64,000 nt of DNA from Staphylotrichum longicolle (GCA_019096155.1 JAHCVI010000005.1:3482468-3546467), one strand, 5' to 3'; positions 48,501 to 58,712 are shown, counted from the first letter of the stretch. Made by a program: numbers and translations. The notes: generated by a model not told the origin, from the sequence alone.

Positions 48501-49081
48501 AAGTGGTCAATCGTTGATGTGCGGCCCCGTTGGGTCCCCTGGGGGGCCCTGGTAATAGAGCCGGCCGGGGTTCGAAGGTCCAAGTCCCACTGCACTGCTA
48601 GTTCAAGCAGGGCTTCGGCTTCCAGTTGATACCGGTCATACCGGTCCCACTGTGGGTAGTGGAGGTTGAAGTCCCCCGCAAGGACCGTTGGGTAGGTAGG
48701 TAGTGGTCAGTTGAGTAGGGTTTGTAATAGGGTATTGTTGTCGAGGGGGTTGTTGTTGTTGTTGTTGTTGAGTGGGTTGTAGATAGACCAGAGCTCTAGT
48801 CCACTGCTTCCCAGCCCTGGGAACCAGACTCTGCAGTGGTCCTCAGTGGCTTCGTACTCCTACTGCCCGATATCGAATTGTCGGCTCATGAATATAGCTG
48901 CCCGGCCGTTGCAAGTGTGGACTAGGTAGTACTTCGAGCTTCTGAGGTAGTAGGTTGACTTGGTGTGATGGTTGATCCAAGGTTCTTGTATCGCTAGGAG
49001 GTCGTACTGGGCCTCCTCTAGCAGGGCCTTAAGCGCCTGCTTATTGCCTTCGGTGTTCCAGAGTAGGATCTTAATTTTCAT
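45600..49081 (-). pseudogene. LINE ORF2: endonuclease-reverse transcriptase, broken
   Basis: Starts at ATG 49081 with KIKILLWNTEGNKQ. Apurinic-endonuclease motifs follow: LAIQEPWINHH and AGDFNLHYPQWDRYD. The RT domain has SPWKAPGEDLLPTGLLK, LLQLDISGAFDTVNY, a GSPLSPVLFILYIASL block and FADDTNLLVFG (the catalytic A/FADD box). The C-terminus has the Cys/His motif CGQGRETVEHLVVWCP typical of fungal Tad-type LINEs. In-frame stops occur near 48860, 48700, 48490, 47190 and 46205, and there are frameshifts (one near 45690 just before the end), so no intact polymerase is encoded. Several stops replace Gln codons (CAG/CAA to TAG/TAA). Confidence 0.85.
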
Positions 49082-50610
49082 CGCTTTCCATAGCGGTATC
49101 CTCTGGCTGGGTGGTTGGCTGGGTGGTCGGCTGAGTAGTCGGCTGGGTAGTCGGCTGGGTAGTCGGCTGGGTAGTCGGCTGGGTAGTCGCCTGGGTAGTC
49201 GGCTGGGTAGGGCCAAAGGTGATTCGGCCCTGTAAGGGGTCCCTGCCGGCCACTGAGGTCAGTGGTTGCCAACCTCTCTGTAGCCGGGGCCTCTTTGCCC
49301 CAACCCTCTGAAAGCCCTCTTCGTCTTCCTGTGGCTGGGGTCTGTGGAAGGTAAAAACTGGCCCTGGCTGGGTAGTGGGTGGTTCGAAGGCTCGGGGTCG
49401 GTGGTGGTAGGCTTCGCGGGCCTCTTCCTTGGCTTTGATCTTCTGTGGGCACTCCTTGGCCCAGGTAGGGTGCCCTCCACTACAACTAGGGCACTTACAG
49501 GGCACTTGGCCACTGTAAGTAGGGCAAAGAGCCTCTGCGGCCTTGCCCTCCCGTGGGTCCCGGTACTACACCTGCCACACAGGGCCCCTTTCGGCAGTAC
49601 CGCTGTATATGGCCCCATTTCCAACACTTGAAGCACTGCTTTAGCTCCAAGGCAGCCCAGTAGGGCTCGTAGTCCAGGATCTAGGCGTTCCAAATCATAC
49701 CCTGATCACAGGCCTTGCGGGCCTCTTCCTGGCTTTCCAAGGTAACCAATACAATGGCTCTGGTGAACCCTGGCTTGGTGGGAAGCCGGAATTTGACCTG
49801 GTCAACGGACCGAAGGCCTATGGCTGTACCGAAGGCTTCTTCTGTAGTGCCCTGTAAATCGGCCCTGCGTAGGCCTTTCACAAGGACTGCAAAGGTTCTG
49901 CAGGCCTCCTTGGGTTAGTTGCCGAAGGCCTGTTGCAGCTACTGGTTGTTCTTCATATGCCAGTCCTTAGTAGTGGGGTCACTGAACGTAACCACTATAT
50001 CACTACTAGGTAGCTTTCGGGCTGTAACGGCTCCCTTCTTGGCCGAGGCTTGGTTGACTACCTGGACGATTTCGACGGGGGTTCGTTTTACTAGATCGGC
50101 TGGCAGGTTGGCTCCCCGGACTAGGATCTTACGGTTGATCCTGTGGGGGATAGCCTTTGTGGGCTGGGGGGGCTGTGTGGGCTGGTTCAGTGGTGCCGAA
50201 GCTGTGGTAGCCACTGTGGCCCACGACTGGCCCTGGGCGACTCGCTGAGTAGGGCCCTGATTAGGGCCTATAGCGGCTCGAACAGCCTCTGTAACTACCT
50301 TCTGCAGGTGGGTTACAGTGACTACTTCGGTGGGTTGTAGTGGTTGGTTCTGCTGTAGGGTGGTGAATAGGGTATAGACCTCATTTGCAAAGCCCTGGGC
50401 TATACCCTGTTGTTCGGCTAGCACTAAGGCCACTAAACTATTGAGGAGCCCTCTGTAGGACTCCTTTCTAGGCCGTGGGGTGGCTCTGGGGGCCTCTGTA
50501 GGCTTAGACAGGTGCCGGGCAGGGCGCTGAAGTAGGCCCGTAACTGGGTGGTTGTGGGTGCTAGAAGCAAGGCCGGTAGTCGCCATTGTTATTTTTGAAG
50601 GTTTTATCAA
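49071..50610 (-). pseudogene. LINE ORF1: gag-like zinc-knuckle protein, broken
   Basis: Begins near the ATG in KITMATTGLASSTHN. Coiled and RNA-binding-type regions follow (INRKILVRGANLPADL; DIVVTFSDPTTKDWHMKNNQ). Then come zinc knuckles CFKCWKWGHIQRYC (C-x2-C-x4-H-x4-C), LCGRC and CPSCSGGHPTWAKEC. The tail is a tandem TTQP repeat of about nine units encoded by a 12-bp DNA repeat (49101-49215), ending ESDEN just over the ORF2 ATG. Stops near 49938 and 49680 and a frameshift near 49600 inactivate it. Confidence 0.8.
49101..49215 (-). repeat. 12-bp tandem repeat coding TTQP in LINE ORF1
   Basis: About nine copies of ggctgggtagtc (plus strand) with small variants. The other LINE copy at 39.8 kb has fewer units, so the array length differs between copies. 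Confidence 0.9.
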
Positions 50611-50968
50611 TTTTGACGTTTTTCGATTTTCAGGGGGTGATTATTGTTATTGACCGTCGTTGGCCGGGCAACGAAAAGGGGCTTAAACAATGGAAAAAGT
50701 GGATCAAAAGTGGGGAAAAGTGGGTCGACGACGAGGTGGGTGGCGACATAGGAGTAGTGATGTCAGTGGCGATATGGTAGCAAAGGTCGTAGAGGATTTC
50801 TTCGGCCGTGGACGCCGCGATGGCTCTCCCAATTCCTACACCTCCTGCGGCCACGCAGCGGCGCGCACGCGGCTGCAACAGGTGTAGGTAGATAGAGCTT
50901 TTCGAGAGCTTTCCAACGGTACTGTTTTTGGGCCGATTGGACCACTTTCCGTGGTAGGGTCAGCGAAG

Positions 50969-51596
50969 CAAAAAAGAACAAAGGTCCATCTACCCATCCT
51001 ATTACGTTGGATAGAGGGAGCCTATTTACGAGTAACTTTTGGGCTGCTTTATATGAGCTTTTAGAGATCAACTGCCGCCTTAGTACTATATACTACCTTT
51101 AGACCAACGGCTAGATAGAACGTTAGAACTAGATTCTTAAGCATTATCTCTAGGCCTTCTATAGCTATGACTAAGTAGATTAGATATATTACCTTCGTCT
51201 TGCTAAATATACCTACAACAACTCTATTTATACTACTACCCGCTAAACTCCTACATTCCTCCTCTATAGGTTCTACCCTCGAAATCCTGCCTACCTACCG
51301 CTAGATACCTCCGTTTAAGCTCCGGCCGCTACCGAAAGGGCGCTATACCTTGCCAAGGTTAGAGCAATTACTAAGCAACGTCTATAAAATACTAACAAAT
51401 CCTATAAGAAATAGTCAAACCACTCCCGAATTCACTATATCTTCTACGAAGATAACTAGGTCTTGTTGTCAACTAAATATCTAAAGCAACGCCGACCAAG
51501 TAGCAAGCTAGCCGATAAATATATTAGGCCTTTCTAAATCGTCAAGGAAATCGGCAATAAAAAGATAGCCTATCAACTCGATCTCCTACAACGCTA
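50969..51596 (+). mobile_element. Ty3/gypsy integrase fragment (left part, interrupted by a DNA transposon)
   Basis: Decayed integrase C-terminal half on the plus strand, with LSTIYYL-like, LPLDTSV, RALYLAKVRAITKQRL, LLSTKYLKQRRPSSKLADKYI and AYQLDLLQR readable between stops. It is cut at 51596 by the pogo-like element and resumes at 53455. Confidence 0.7.
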
Positions 51597-53454
51597 ACGT
51601 GGTCCACATGCGAAAGTCCCACACGGGCGAAAGTCCCACGAAATCATACCATCGCAACAAAATCCACATTAATTCTACTTAGCTAGCTCAAAACAAATAA
51701 AACTACTCGGAATCGTCTTCCTCAGACGTTTCTACAACTATCTGACATGTACGCGCATTGTGGCCTGGTTCGCCGCAGTTGCCACAACGCCGCGCACGCG
51801 TCTCGACCCTTGGCTTCCGACCACTACCCGCCTGTGTTTCCTCCTTGATCTGCACCTCAACGTCTCTCTCTCCCTGTAAATCCTGTGCGTTCTGTACAGA
51901 AAGCGATCCTCCTTTTCGGAGCCGTTGTTTCTTAGCTCTCCGACGCTTGCTAAGTGCCTCATTTGCTGCTCGGAGGCTCTGGATCTCTGCCTTCAACAAT
52001 GCCAACTGATGCATGACCCTAGACGTCCCTTTCGCAAATATATCGACCGCCTTTAAAATCTCAGTTGGAGAGCTATTTTGATGCCGAGTAATTCGATTCT
52101 TAATGAGGGTGGACTGTGAGGAGGCTTCGATTGGGTTGTTTGGGGTCTTGGAAACCTAGGCGTACGTACTACCGGGCCGCGAGTTCGAGGGCGTTGGCGT
52201 CTTTAGACGGATGTCGAGCTGGGAGATCACCTTCTCGGGGTCAAAAGGAACAATTCCAGTACCTCGAAAACCTCCTTGAATATTTTCGGGGGTTAGGGCG
52301 GCCTGGAAAGCAGTGTAGAACGCGGGGAAGAAGTCCTCCTTGGTGATGTAGGTAATAGTTGCCCGTATCATCCCCTCGATCTACTTGCCGTATGCCGTCT
52401 TGAGCGGGCTAAAACATCTAACATCGAGCGGCTGGAGAATGTAAGACGAGTGGGGAGGCATGTAGAGTGTAATGATATTATTCTCCTTGTAGTAGAGCTC
52501 GAAGTCGGTCGAGTGGTGGCTATCGTAGCCGTCGAGGATAAGGAGGCGATGAACCCCGACTATTCGAGCTTTAGTATGCTTGTCGAAGTGCTAAATCCAT
52601 TCTAGGCCTCTCTCGTTAGTTGTCCAACCGTTTTCGGATGTCGCAATGACCTAGTCGTTCGGCAATGGGCTGTTCTCGTACTAAGAGGAGAGGTGATACC
52701 TGCCCTTGACGATGATAAACGGCGGGATCGCCCAGCCAGTCGCATTGACGCCCTAAATCACCATTGCCCATTCACGATTGCCAGGCTGCTTTAACTTTGC
52801 CCTGCCACGCCGTTCGGAGCTTGTAACAACTATTGCAGTCGAGATGACGCCCATCTGAAACCCGGTCTCGTCGAAGTTGTAGATGTCGGCCTCCTGGATG
52901 CCGTACTTCGCGATTGTGTTCCGCACAAGCGCAAACCAACCGCGAATAATCTCCGGATCTTCGCATTGGGCCCTCTGGTAGTCGTATTTCCGATTGAAAC
53001 GCGTAGTGAGCTCCGGGTGCCGTTTGACGAAGGTTGAAGCCCAATTGACTCCGACGCGTCGCGCGTCGCGTTCGGCAAGTAGTCGGTTGGCCATATCTTC
53101 CACACTAGACAAGCGGGGAGGAAATCCTTTAGAATCTAGGTCGAGGATATACTGAACAATGACCGATTCCTAGGTCAGTTAGTTTCCGTGAGTTGGCTGG
53201 AATGTCGCGTCGCGATTGCTGACCGCGTCGACGTCGACTGAGCTTCTCGTGATTAACGGAATAGATCTTTGCTACAGCTCTTAGGCTTAGCTTTGGGTCA
53301 TTTTCTATTGCCTGGAGGGCCAAGTGCACTCGGGTTTCGTCGTTTTGTTGAGGCATATCGCGTTGCAAAGGAAAGCCCAAAAGAAGGTAGAAGACGTGGA
53401 GGTGCAATGTTGTGGGACTTTCGCCCGTATGGGACTTTCGCATGTGGACTACGT
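51597..53454 (-). mobile_element. pogo/Fot1-type DNA transposon, nested in gypsy integrase
   Basis: 1858 bp. Terminal inverted repeats of about 43 bp lie at 51597-51639 and 53412-53454, starting ACGTGGTCCACATGCG and ACGTAGTCCACATGCG when read inward; only two mismatches were seen. Each repeat contains two copies of gcgaaagtcccac/t. It is flanked by TA on both sides (51595-51596 and 53455-53456), the standard Tc1/mariner-superfamily duplication. Removing the element and one TA rejoins the gypsy integrase in frame (LLQR then YRIYNVFYISLLEPF). Confidence 0.88.
51703..53356 (-). pseudogene. pogo-type DDE transposase with C-terminal zinc knuckle, broken
   Basis: From ATG 53356: an N-terminal psq/HTH region (AIENDPKLSLRAVAKIYSV), a CENP-B-type HTH (SVEDMANRLLAERDARRVGVNW, HPELTTRFNRKYDYQRAQ), and the DDE domain with the three acidic positions in YNFDETGFQMG, LLILDGYDSHHS and YILQPLDV. 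A C-terminal basic helical region ends in a CCHC knuckle, CGNCGEPGHNARTC. One frameshift lies near 53170-53180 and about six stop codons follow, most of which sit where family members have Gln, as expected from CAR to TAR RIP changes. Inactive. The zinc knuckle looks like part of the same reading frame. Confidence 0.85.
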
Positions 53455-53800
53455 TACCGAATTTACAATGTATTTTATATCTCCCTCCTAGAACCTTTCC
53501 ATAGTATACTAGTAGATGCTTAGAAGCTACGCGAACGTATAAACGTTGATATAAAAGGGGAATACTAGGAGGTAGAAGCTATTCTTAGGTATCGAAGTCC
53601 TATAGGTAATAGGCATTACTTGATTAAATAGGTAGGGTTTCTAATAGAAGACAATAGTTGGGAACTACGAGTTTATCTTAATAAAGGACCCCTAATTACT
53701 ACTTATAAGGCCAAGGTATATAAAAAGAAAAGTACCAAGGTATAATTACGATTATAATTTAGTTTAAGTTATTTAGAAGGAGAATAACTTAGGTCATTTC
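53455..53800 (+). mobile_element. Ty3/gypsy integrase end with chromodomain (right part)
   Basis: Continues the 51.0-51.6 kb integrase after the nested transposon with RIYNVFYISLLEPF. A recognisable chromodomain follows: EVEAILRYRSPIGNRHYLIK then VGFLIEDNSWEL. This identifies the element as a chromovirus (Tf1/MAGGY-like clade). Confidence 0.75.
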
Positions 53801-54862
53801 AAAACTATCGAGTTACTACTAAGCACTATACCCCCTTACTCTTCTTTACTTACTACTAACTCCTCCAATAACTCCTTACTACTCTCCTAACCTTCCTTAA
53901 AATCTTGAAAGTCCTCTTCCTCCTCTACCCTATCCCTAACCTACCCCTAGCTCAAGTACTCTCCTAAACGCCTAAGATATATAGCGACGTTCGCGAATAG
54001 CTCGTTGGTCCGGCGGCTAATATCTAAGAGCTCCCCTAGCTTCTCTAAAACCTTAGTAGTAAAATGGTCGGTAGCGAGAAGGTTTATATTGGCTCTCTCC
54101 TCTATAGCAGCTACCAGAACCTACGAGCTCTTCGCCTAATCCGAAGCTACCTTTTCCATTACCTTCGTAAGCTCGGAAAGATCTATAGGAGCTACTCCCC
54201 GCTTACATACCCTAAACGCCCTGACCTTGCCACTTATTATATCTAGCGACTAGCCCTAAAAACGGTATAGAATAAACGTACGACCCGCTTCCCCTAAGCT
54301 TAGGCGAAACCTAGCGATCTCATCCTTAGTGTAAGTTTTAATACGAGGAGTAGTATCGAAGGCGCATATCAACTAGTTTCTAAATTCGATAGCAATTTCC
54401 TTCAACTCCTTTAACTATCTACTCATTAGTAGCGTACGATAAGCTAGGACCAAGCAACTTATAGTCTCGCTAGTAATAGGAAATTCAATACTATTATAAG
54501 CTACTATAAACCTTTTAGTATATAGGATAATGGAAGGATGAATCTGCCTTTCGTTAGTAAGCGAATAGTATATAAGTAGCGAACTAAACTTATAGGAGGA
54601 TACGGATAGGAACCTTCTATATAGGATTTACAACGATGGCTAGCTTATTGATTACGATATTTCGGGAGGGTGAAGTTTCCCCTTTTAAAGCTCCGAACTA
54701 TACGACGGAAATAGCTCGAATAGCTACCAAGTAGTTAGCAAATAACTACTACTACCCTACTAAAACTATACTTATATGATAATATAACGCGATCCGCTAG
54801 TCAAGGAGACTAGGCTAGGAATAGGAGGCCGCAGCGGAAGGTCGACGGGCAGTATAGGAGGA
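53801..54862. other. AT-rich RIPed repeat DNA, unassigned
   Basis: Dense in TA dinucleotides and stop codons on both strands. I recognise no domain. The flank at 54840-54873 continues after the LINE insertion at 55186, so the host sequence is one unit interrupted by that insertion. Confidence 0.5.
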
Positions 54863-54873
54863 ACCTCCGGGGG

Positions 54874-55185
54874 ATAGATAGATTTTCATACACCGATATG
54901 CCCGAAGGCGTGCCGGTCCTTCTACTTAGCTATGTACAGAGGAAACCGTACCGTATAGGCCGGGTAAAAACCTCCGTCCCCCCTTCTGAAGCTACAATGC
55001 GAATCCAATGCAATACAATAGAACAGAGGCCCTGTATTAGCCTCTGGGCCTAGCCTTCCACCATTTCTAGGTCTAGCCTTCTAGCTAGCCTATACTCTAG
55101 TAGCCGACCAGAGTCCATTAGCCAACCCAGAACCTGCCGAACAAGCCTAATATTCCCAGGGACCCCCCGAAAAACAGTCTGTAGG
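54874..55185 (-). mobile_element. 5'-truncated LINE copy with 11-bp target-site duplication
   Basis: About 312 bp equal to the LINE 3' end, tail on the left (atagatagattttcatac). Flanked by acctccggggg at 54863-54873 and again at 55186-55196, a perfect 11-bp direct duplication. Textbook target-primed insertion. Confidence 0.88.
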
Positions 55186-55196
55186 ACCTCCGGGGG

Positions 55197-57086
55197 AGTA
55201 CTACTACCAAGTAGCTTAGGAGTAATATCCTTACTACTAGCTCTACTATTATTAGTTCCATTATTACTACTGCCGCTACTACCGCTAGTATTACTACTAC
55301 TACCTGAGTTATTATTGTTCTCCTTAGTACGAGGCTTCTTTCTCTATAATTATAGTAAATAGTGCCTAAGCAATACTTAAGTAACTATTTATACCTTTGT
55401 CCTTGTCTTTATCCTTATCTTTTTTGTTAGTGTTGTTCTTACGCTTGGAACCTTTGCTATCGCCGGCAGGGGAATCTCTAGCAGGAGCTATAACAAAGAT
55501 ACTAGAAATTCCCATTAGGAGTAGAGGCTACGTACAACGCGAGTATATACCAAGCACTACCCGAGTTCAAAACTTAACAACTAGGAGGACTTACCAAGGA
55601 TTAGTTGGCTTAAAGGAAAGGAATGGGAAATAGGGGGGGGGAGCCTTTAATTTATACCTTTCGGGAGGTCTACTATAATTAGCCCGCCCTCCCCGGTATT
55701 AAGCCTAATTCGGCGCCGAAATTCCCGTCTCTAATGGCGCGAAACGAACGGCAGCTCCGCGTCTATTCTAGGCTTAGTAGACCCGCCTAGAAGCGCCTTA
55801 TAAGTAGCAAGAACGCGTCTTACCCTAATACTACCCTCCGCTAAATACGCTCTCTAATACTGAATTCCTAATTTTCGACTATTTGCGAAATTTAATTCTT
55901 CGCGAATTCTACTCCTTCTACTACTATAGTTTTCCATTCAACTAACTATTTATTTTTCCACCCTAAACTACACTATATTTCGCCTTAATTTCGACCCTTT
56001 ATAAAGCACTGCCTATACTACTCCTAAGTAGCTTTATTACTATTTACATTAAAATAAATAGCTATAAAACCAATTCTACATCGCCAATTCTACCTTATAT
56101 TATTAAAAGTAGTTACTAAATCGTATCCTTACTATCTTACTAAGGCCTAAACACTTTGCCGTTATAAGTCTTTACTACAATTTAACCTATACTAAACTAT
56201 TATTATAACCTACGATTTATATACCTCCGCTACAACAAGTACTACCCGAGCTAATTCGAAGCTCCTAAGGATAGGAGCTGTAAGGGAGGGGAAGTCGTAT
56301 TAGGATTAGTTTAGAAGAATAGCGCCAGACTATTAGAATTGGGCCGGAAGAGTAGCTCTAGAGCAATCGGGGAATCAAATTAGTTCGGAGCAAATAGACC
56401 TTTATACTTAGGTAGATAAGCAAGGCTATATACAAGAGGAACGTTACAATAATAATCGGCTCAAGCAACATCGGAACGAGGTCAAAGCAAGGTCAAAGCA
56501 ACTTCCGAGCGGAACGATAGTGTTGAAGGAATGAGGTTGAAGAAACGTTAGAAGATGCGAAAGAGTAGGTAAGGACAGGTCGGCTCTTAGACAGCTTGGG
56601 CAGCGCTTGGACTCAGAGAAGGGCACGGAATAAAGATACGGAGGGCATAGATGATTTCGCAAGGTGCATAGAATGAGCTTAGATAGATAACCTAGGAAAA
56701 GTTCGGATTGAGCGAAGGGGGAAGATCGAAGGCACTTATGAGGTATGAGGAAAGGAGCAGCTTAGGAGCAGCTTGGAGGAGGTCAGAGTTTAATGATCAC
56801 ACTATCGAAATTCTTGGAATTAGACCGGTGCCATTGTTGAACCCTTTTCACTCCACCCAGCAATCCCACGAGGTCAAGAAAAGGCCTTACATCAGCAAGG
56901 TACTTAGGCAGATTTCTACTATACAAGAACAGGGCCGACTCGGAGCCCCACTTTAACCACTTCAAGGTTGCAGATCTAGCATAAATAAGTCTGGTCATCC
57001 GCCGCTACTCGAGCAATTTCCAAGTTGCCTCTATCACCCAACACCTCGGGAATCAACATCACGACCATTGCGAGACAATCCTCACA
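55197..57086. other. End of the repeat island and transition to genic DNA
   Basis: 55.2-56.3 kb is RIP-type AT-rich DNA with tandem tac/tta triplets near 55240-55320. A cctaaggatagga block near 56270 resembles one near 38750, and cgttacaataat at about 56436 could mark an LTR end. From 56.4 kb the composition returns gradually to normal, with repeated ggtcaaagcaa motifs at 56480-56500. No gene recognised. The last about 100 bp are presumably the promoter of the next gene. Confidence 0.45.
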
Positions 57087-58712
57087 ATGGCGTCCCAACA
57101 CATCCAGGTAGTCGCGCCGCCCTCTAAAGACGCCACTGTCCAGGCCTTTCTCCAAAACATGCGCGCCCACAATGAGCCTGGGAGCGTCCCCCTTGTCTTT
57201 GGCGGGGGCCAACTCCATGCGGAGATGCCTTTCCTTCTCAACGTGCCTGGCGCGCCGCTCCCGTGCAGGGAGCCGGCCGCCGACTTCGAGGCCGTCAACG
57301 CCCACTTTTCAGCCCAGGTCCACGCCTTTTTCAATGGCCTACACGAGATCGAAGACATGGCAGCCAAGCAGTCCCCAGACGAGCCAGCTTTGATCGACGC
57401 TGATCGAGGTCTTCAGCCCGCTATCCGCATTGGCAACCAGGTAATCGAGTCTGAGCCCGACGTATGGGGCGGTGACCGCAAATGCTTGCACCGAGCCTTC
57501 CACAGTCGCCGCCTCACCGTCCAGAAAATAGACAGCCTGCCCGTCCTCAATCACGTCACCGAACTGCTCATCGTGCCCGAAGAGGCCTTCACCGGGAACC
57601 CGTTTGGTATGCGGCCCGTCTCTATGCGTACGCCCCTCGATCTCGCCACCCGCCTTCCTCAGCTCCGCCGGCTGCTCTGCCCTTGGCTCTGGGAGTACTT
57701 CCCTATTCCCTTCACGTCCAAGGCACTACGTATCATTTCCCGCGTCTGGGCAGGTCCTTGGCGCGACGACCGCGCCGAGTTCGCACGGGGTGTACGCCAA
57801 GCTATGCCCTTGTTGCCGTCCTCCCTTACCAAGGTCCGTCTTTGGTTCTGGAGGCCAAACCCGTATTGCTGGGACGAGATGGATCAAGCGGAGCAGTTGC
57901 CTGACCTTGTTTGCGCGTCGTCGCCCACGAATAACGAGTTTAACAATATGGACCCTGTGTCTCTTGGGCTACGGGAGCTAGGAAGTTGCCTAGAGGAACT
58001 AGACACCTGCGCATTTATTACCCCTGATCTTTTCCCTTCCAGAGGCGATGCTATGTTATGGATACGTATGCAGCACCTCCGGATAAAATTCCACCCGTGT
58101 GCGCCCGACGGCAGCTGGTACTTTTCCGGCCCGCGAGGGGAAGATCCCTATCCAATAGGCTTCGCCATCACGAGAGAGGAACACTACCCGTCGGGCCAGG
58201 AAGACGACAACGAGACGCACGAGCTAATGTCGGAGGAGGAGGACGAGTATTGGGACGACGCACCGGATATATACGAACTTCGCCAGCCCGATATGTTTCG
58301 TATACGCCCCATCGCAGAGCGCGTCAACCCGTTACTCTTAGCATTTGCCTTGTCTCTGCAACGGCAAGCGATGCCCTCCCTTCAAGACGCTGAGCTGTTT
58401 ACCTGGCTTACGTGGCGGCCCTCCAAGGAGCGGGCCGAAGAGTATGAAGGCAGTGATGAGGTGCCTCCTTCCTCTGGTGTAGAGGGAATTTCGATAATGT
58501 TCCGATGGGGGGTGAGATACGAGGCCCCCGCTGCTGGAGGAGATAGGAAAGGAAAGGTGATATGGTATATCGGTGATGACTGGAGACCGGGCGACGAAGT
58601 TATGAGGGCGTTCAAAGATCTTGTGGGCGGACAAGGCGGGGAGGGCAATATGGAGTGGAAAGAATTTAAATTTGTGGAAGAGCGGGAGCAAGATCCTGAA
58701 GACTTTCTGTGA
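57087..58712 (+). CDS. Unrecognised fungal protein, 541 residues
   Basis: A single clean ORF from ATG 57087, with high GC and normal codon use, no introns and no RIP damage although it borders the island. I see no signal peptide or membrane segment. The N-terminus (MASQHIQVVAPPSKDATV) is followed by VTELLIVPEEAF, LPQLRRLLCPWLWEYFP and LPSSLTKVRLWFW. The leucine-rich strand pattern, the acidic segment at about 375-395 (EEEDEYWDDAPD) and the C-terminal WRPGDEVMRAFKDLVGG block resemble fungal F-box-associated/leucine-rich families (DUF6546-like), but I cannot confirm this and no F-box is visible. Function unknown. Confidence 0.7.
   Translation: MASQHIQVVAPPSKDATVQAFLQNMRAHNEPGSVPLVFGGGQLHAEMPFLLNVPGAPLPCREPAADFEAVNAHFSAQVHAFFNGLHEIEDMAAKQSPDEPALIDADRGLQPAIRIGNQVIESEPDVWGGDRKCLHRAFHSRRLTVQKIDSLPVLNHVTELLIVPEEAFTGNPFGMRPVSMRTPLDLATRLPQLRRLLCPWLWEYFPIPFTSKALRIISRVWAGPWRDDRAEFARGVRQAMPLLPSSLTKVRLWFWRPNPYCWDEMDQAEQLPDLVCASSPTNNEFNNMDPVSLGLRELGSCLEELDTCAFITPDLFPSRGDAMLWIRMQHLRIKFHPCAPDGSWYFSGPRGEDPYPIGFAITREEHYPSGQEDDNETHELMSEEEDEYWDDAPDIYELRQPDMFRIRPIAERVNPLLLAFALSLQRQAMPSLQDAELFTWLTWRPSKERAEEYEGSDEVPPSSGVEGISIMFRWGVRYEAPAAGGDRKGKVIWYIGDDWRPGDEVMRAFKDLVGGQGGEGNMEWKEFKFVEEREQDPEDFL

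Larger units (their letters stand above)
45428..50968 (-). mobile_element. Near full-length Tad1/I-like LINE retrotransposon
   Basis: About 5.5 kb on the minus strand. The 5' end begins ttttttgcttcgctgaccc at about 50968, matching the starts at 33661 and 41643. ORF1 (gag-like with zinc knuckles) is followed by ORF2 (AP endonuclease, RT, C-terminal zinc motif). The 3' end is ctctgtacatagc...tcggtgtatgaaaatctatc followed by a (ctat)n tail. GC content is far higher than in the surrounding DNA, and damage is limited to scattered nonsense codons and frameshifts, so this is the youngest copy in the window. I did not find a convincing target-site duplication. Confidence 0.85.

Noticed and set aside
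49101..49215. CRISPR-like regular repeat
   Set aside because: Direct 12-bp units without spacers, inside a LINE coding region of a eukaryote; a minisatellite, not CRISPR.
48860..49216. Frame starting with repeated RLPSRLPSRL on the minus strand
   Set aside because: It is the out-of-frame reading of the 12-bp TTQP repeat; only its downstream part (from KIKILLWNTEG) is real ORF2 sequence.
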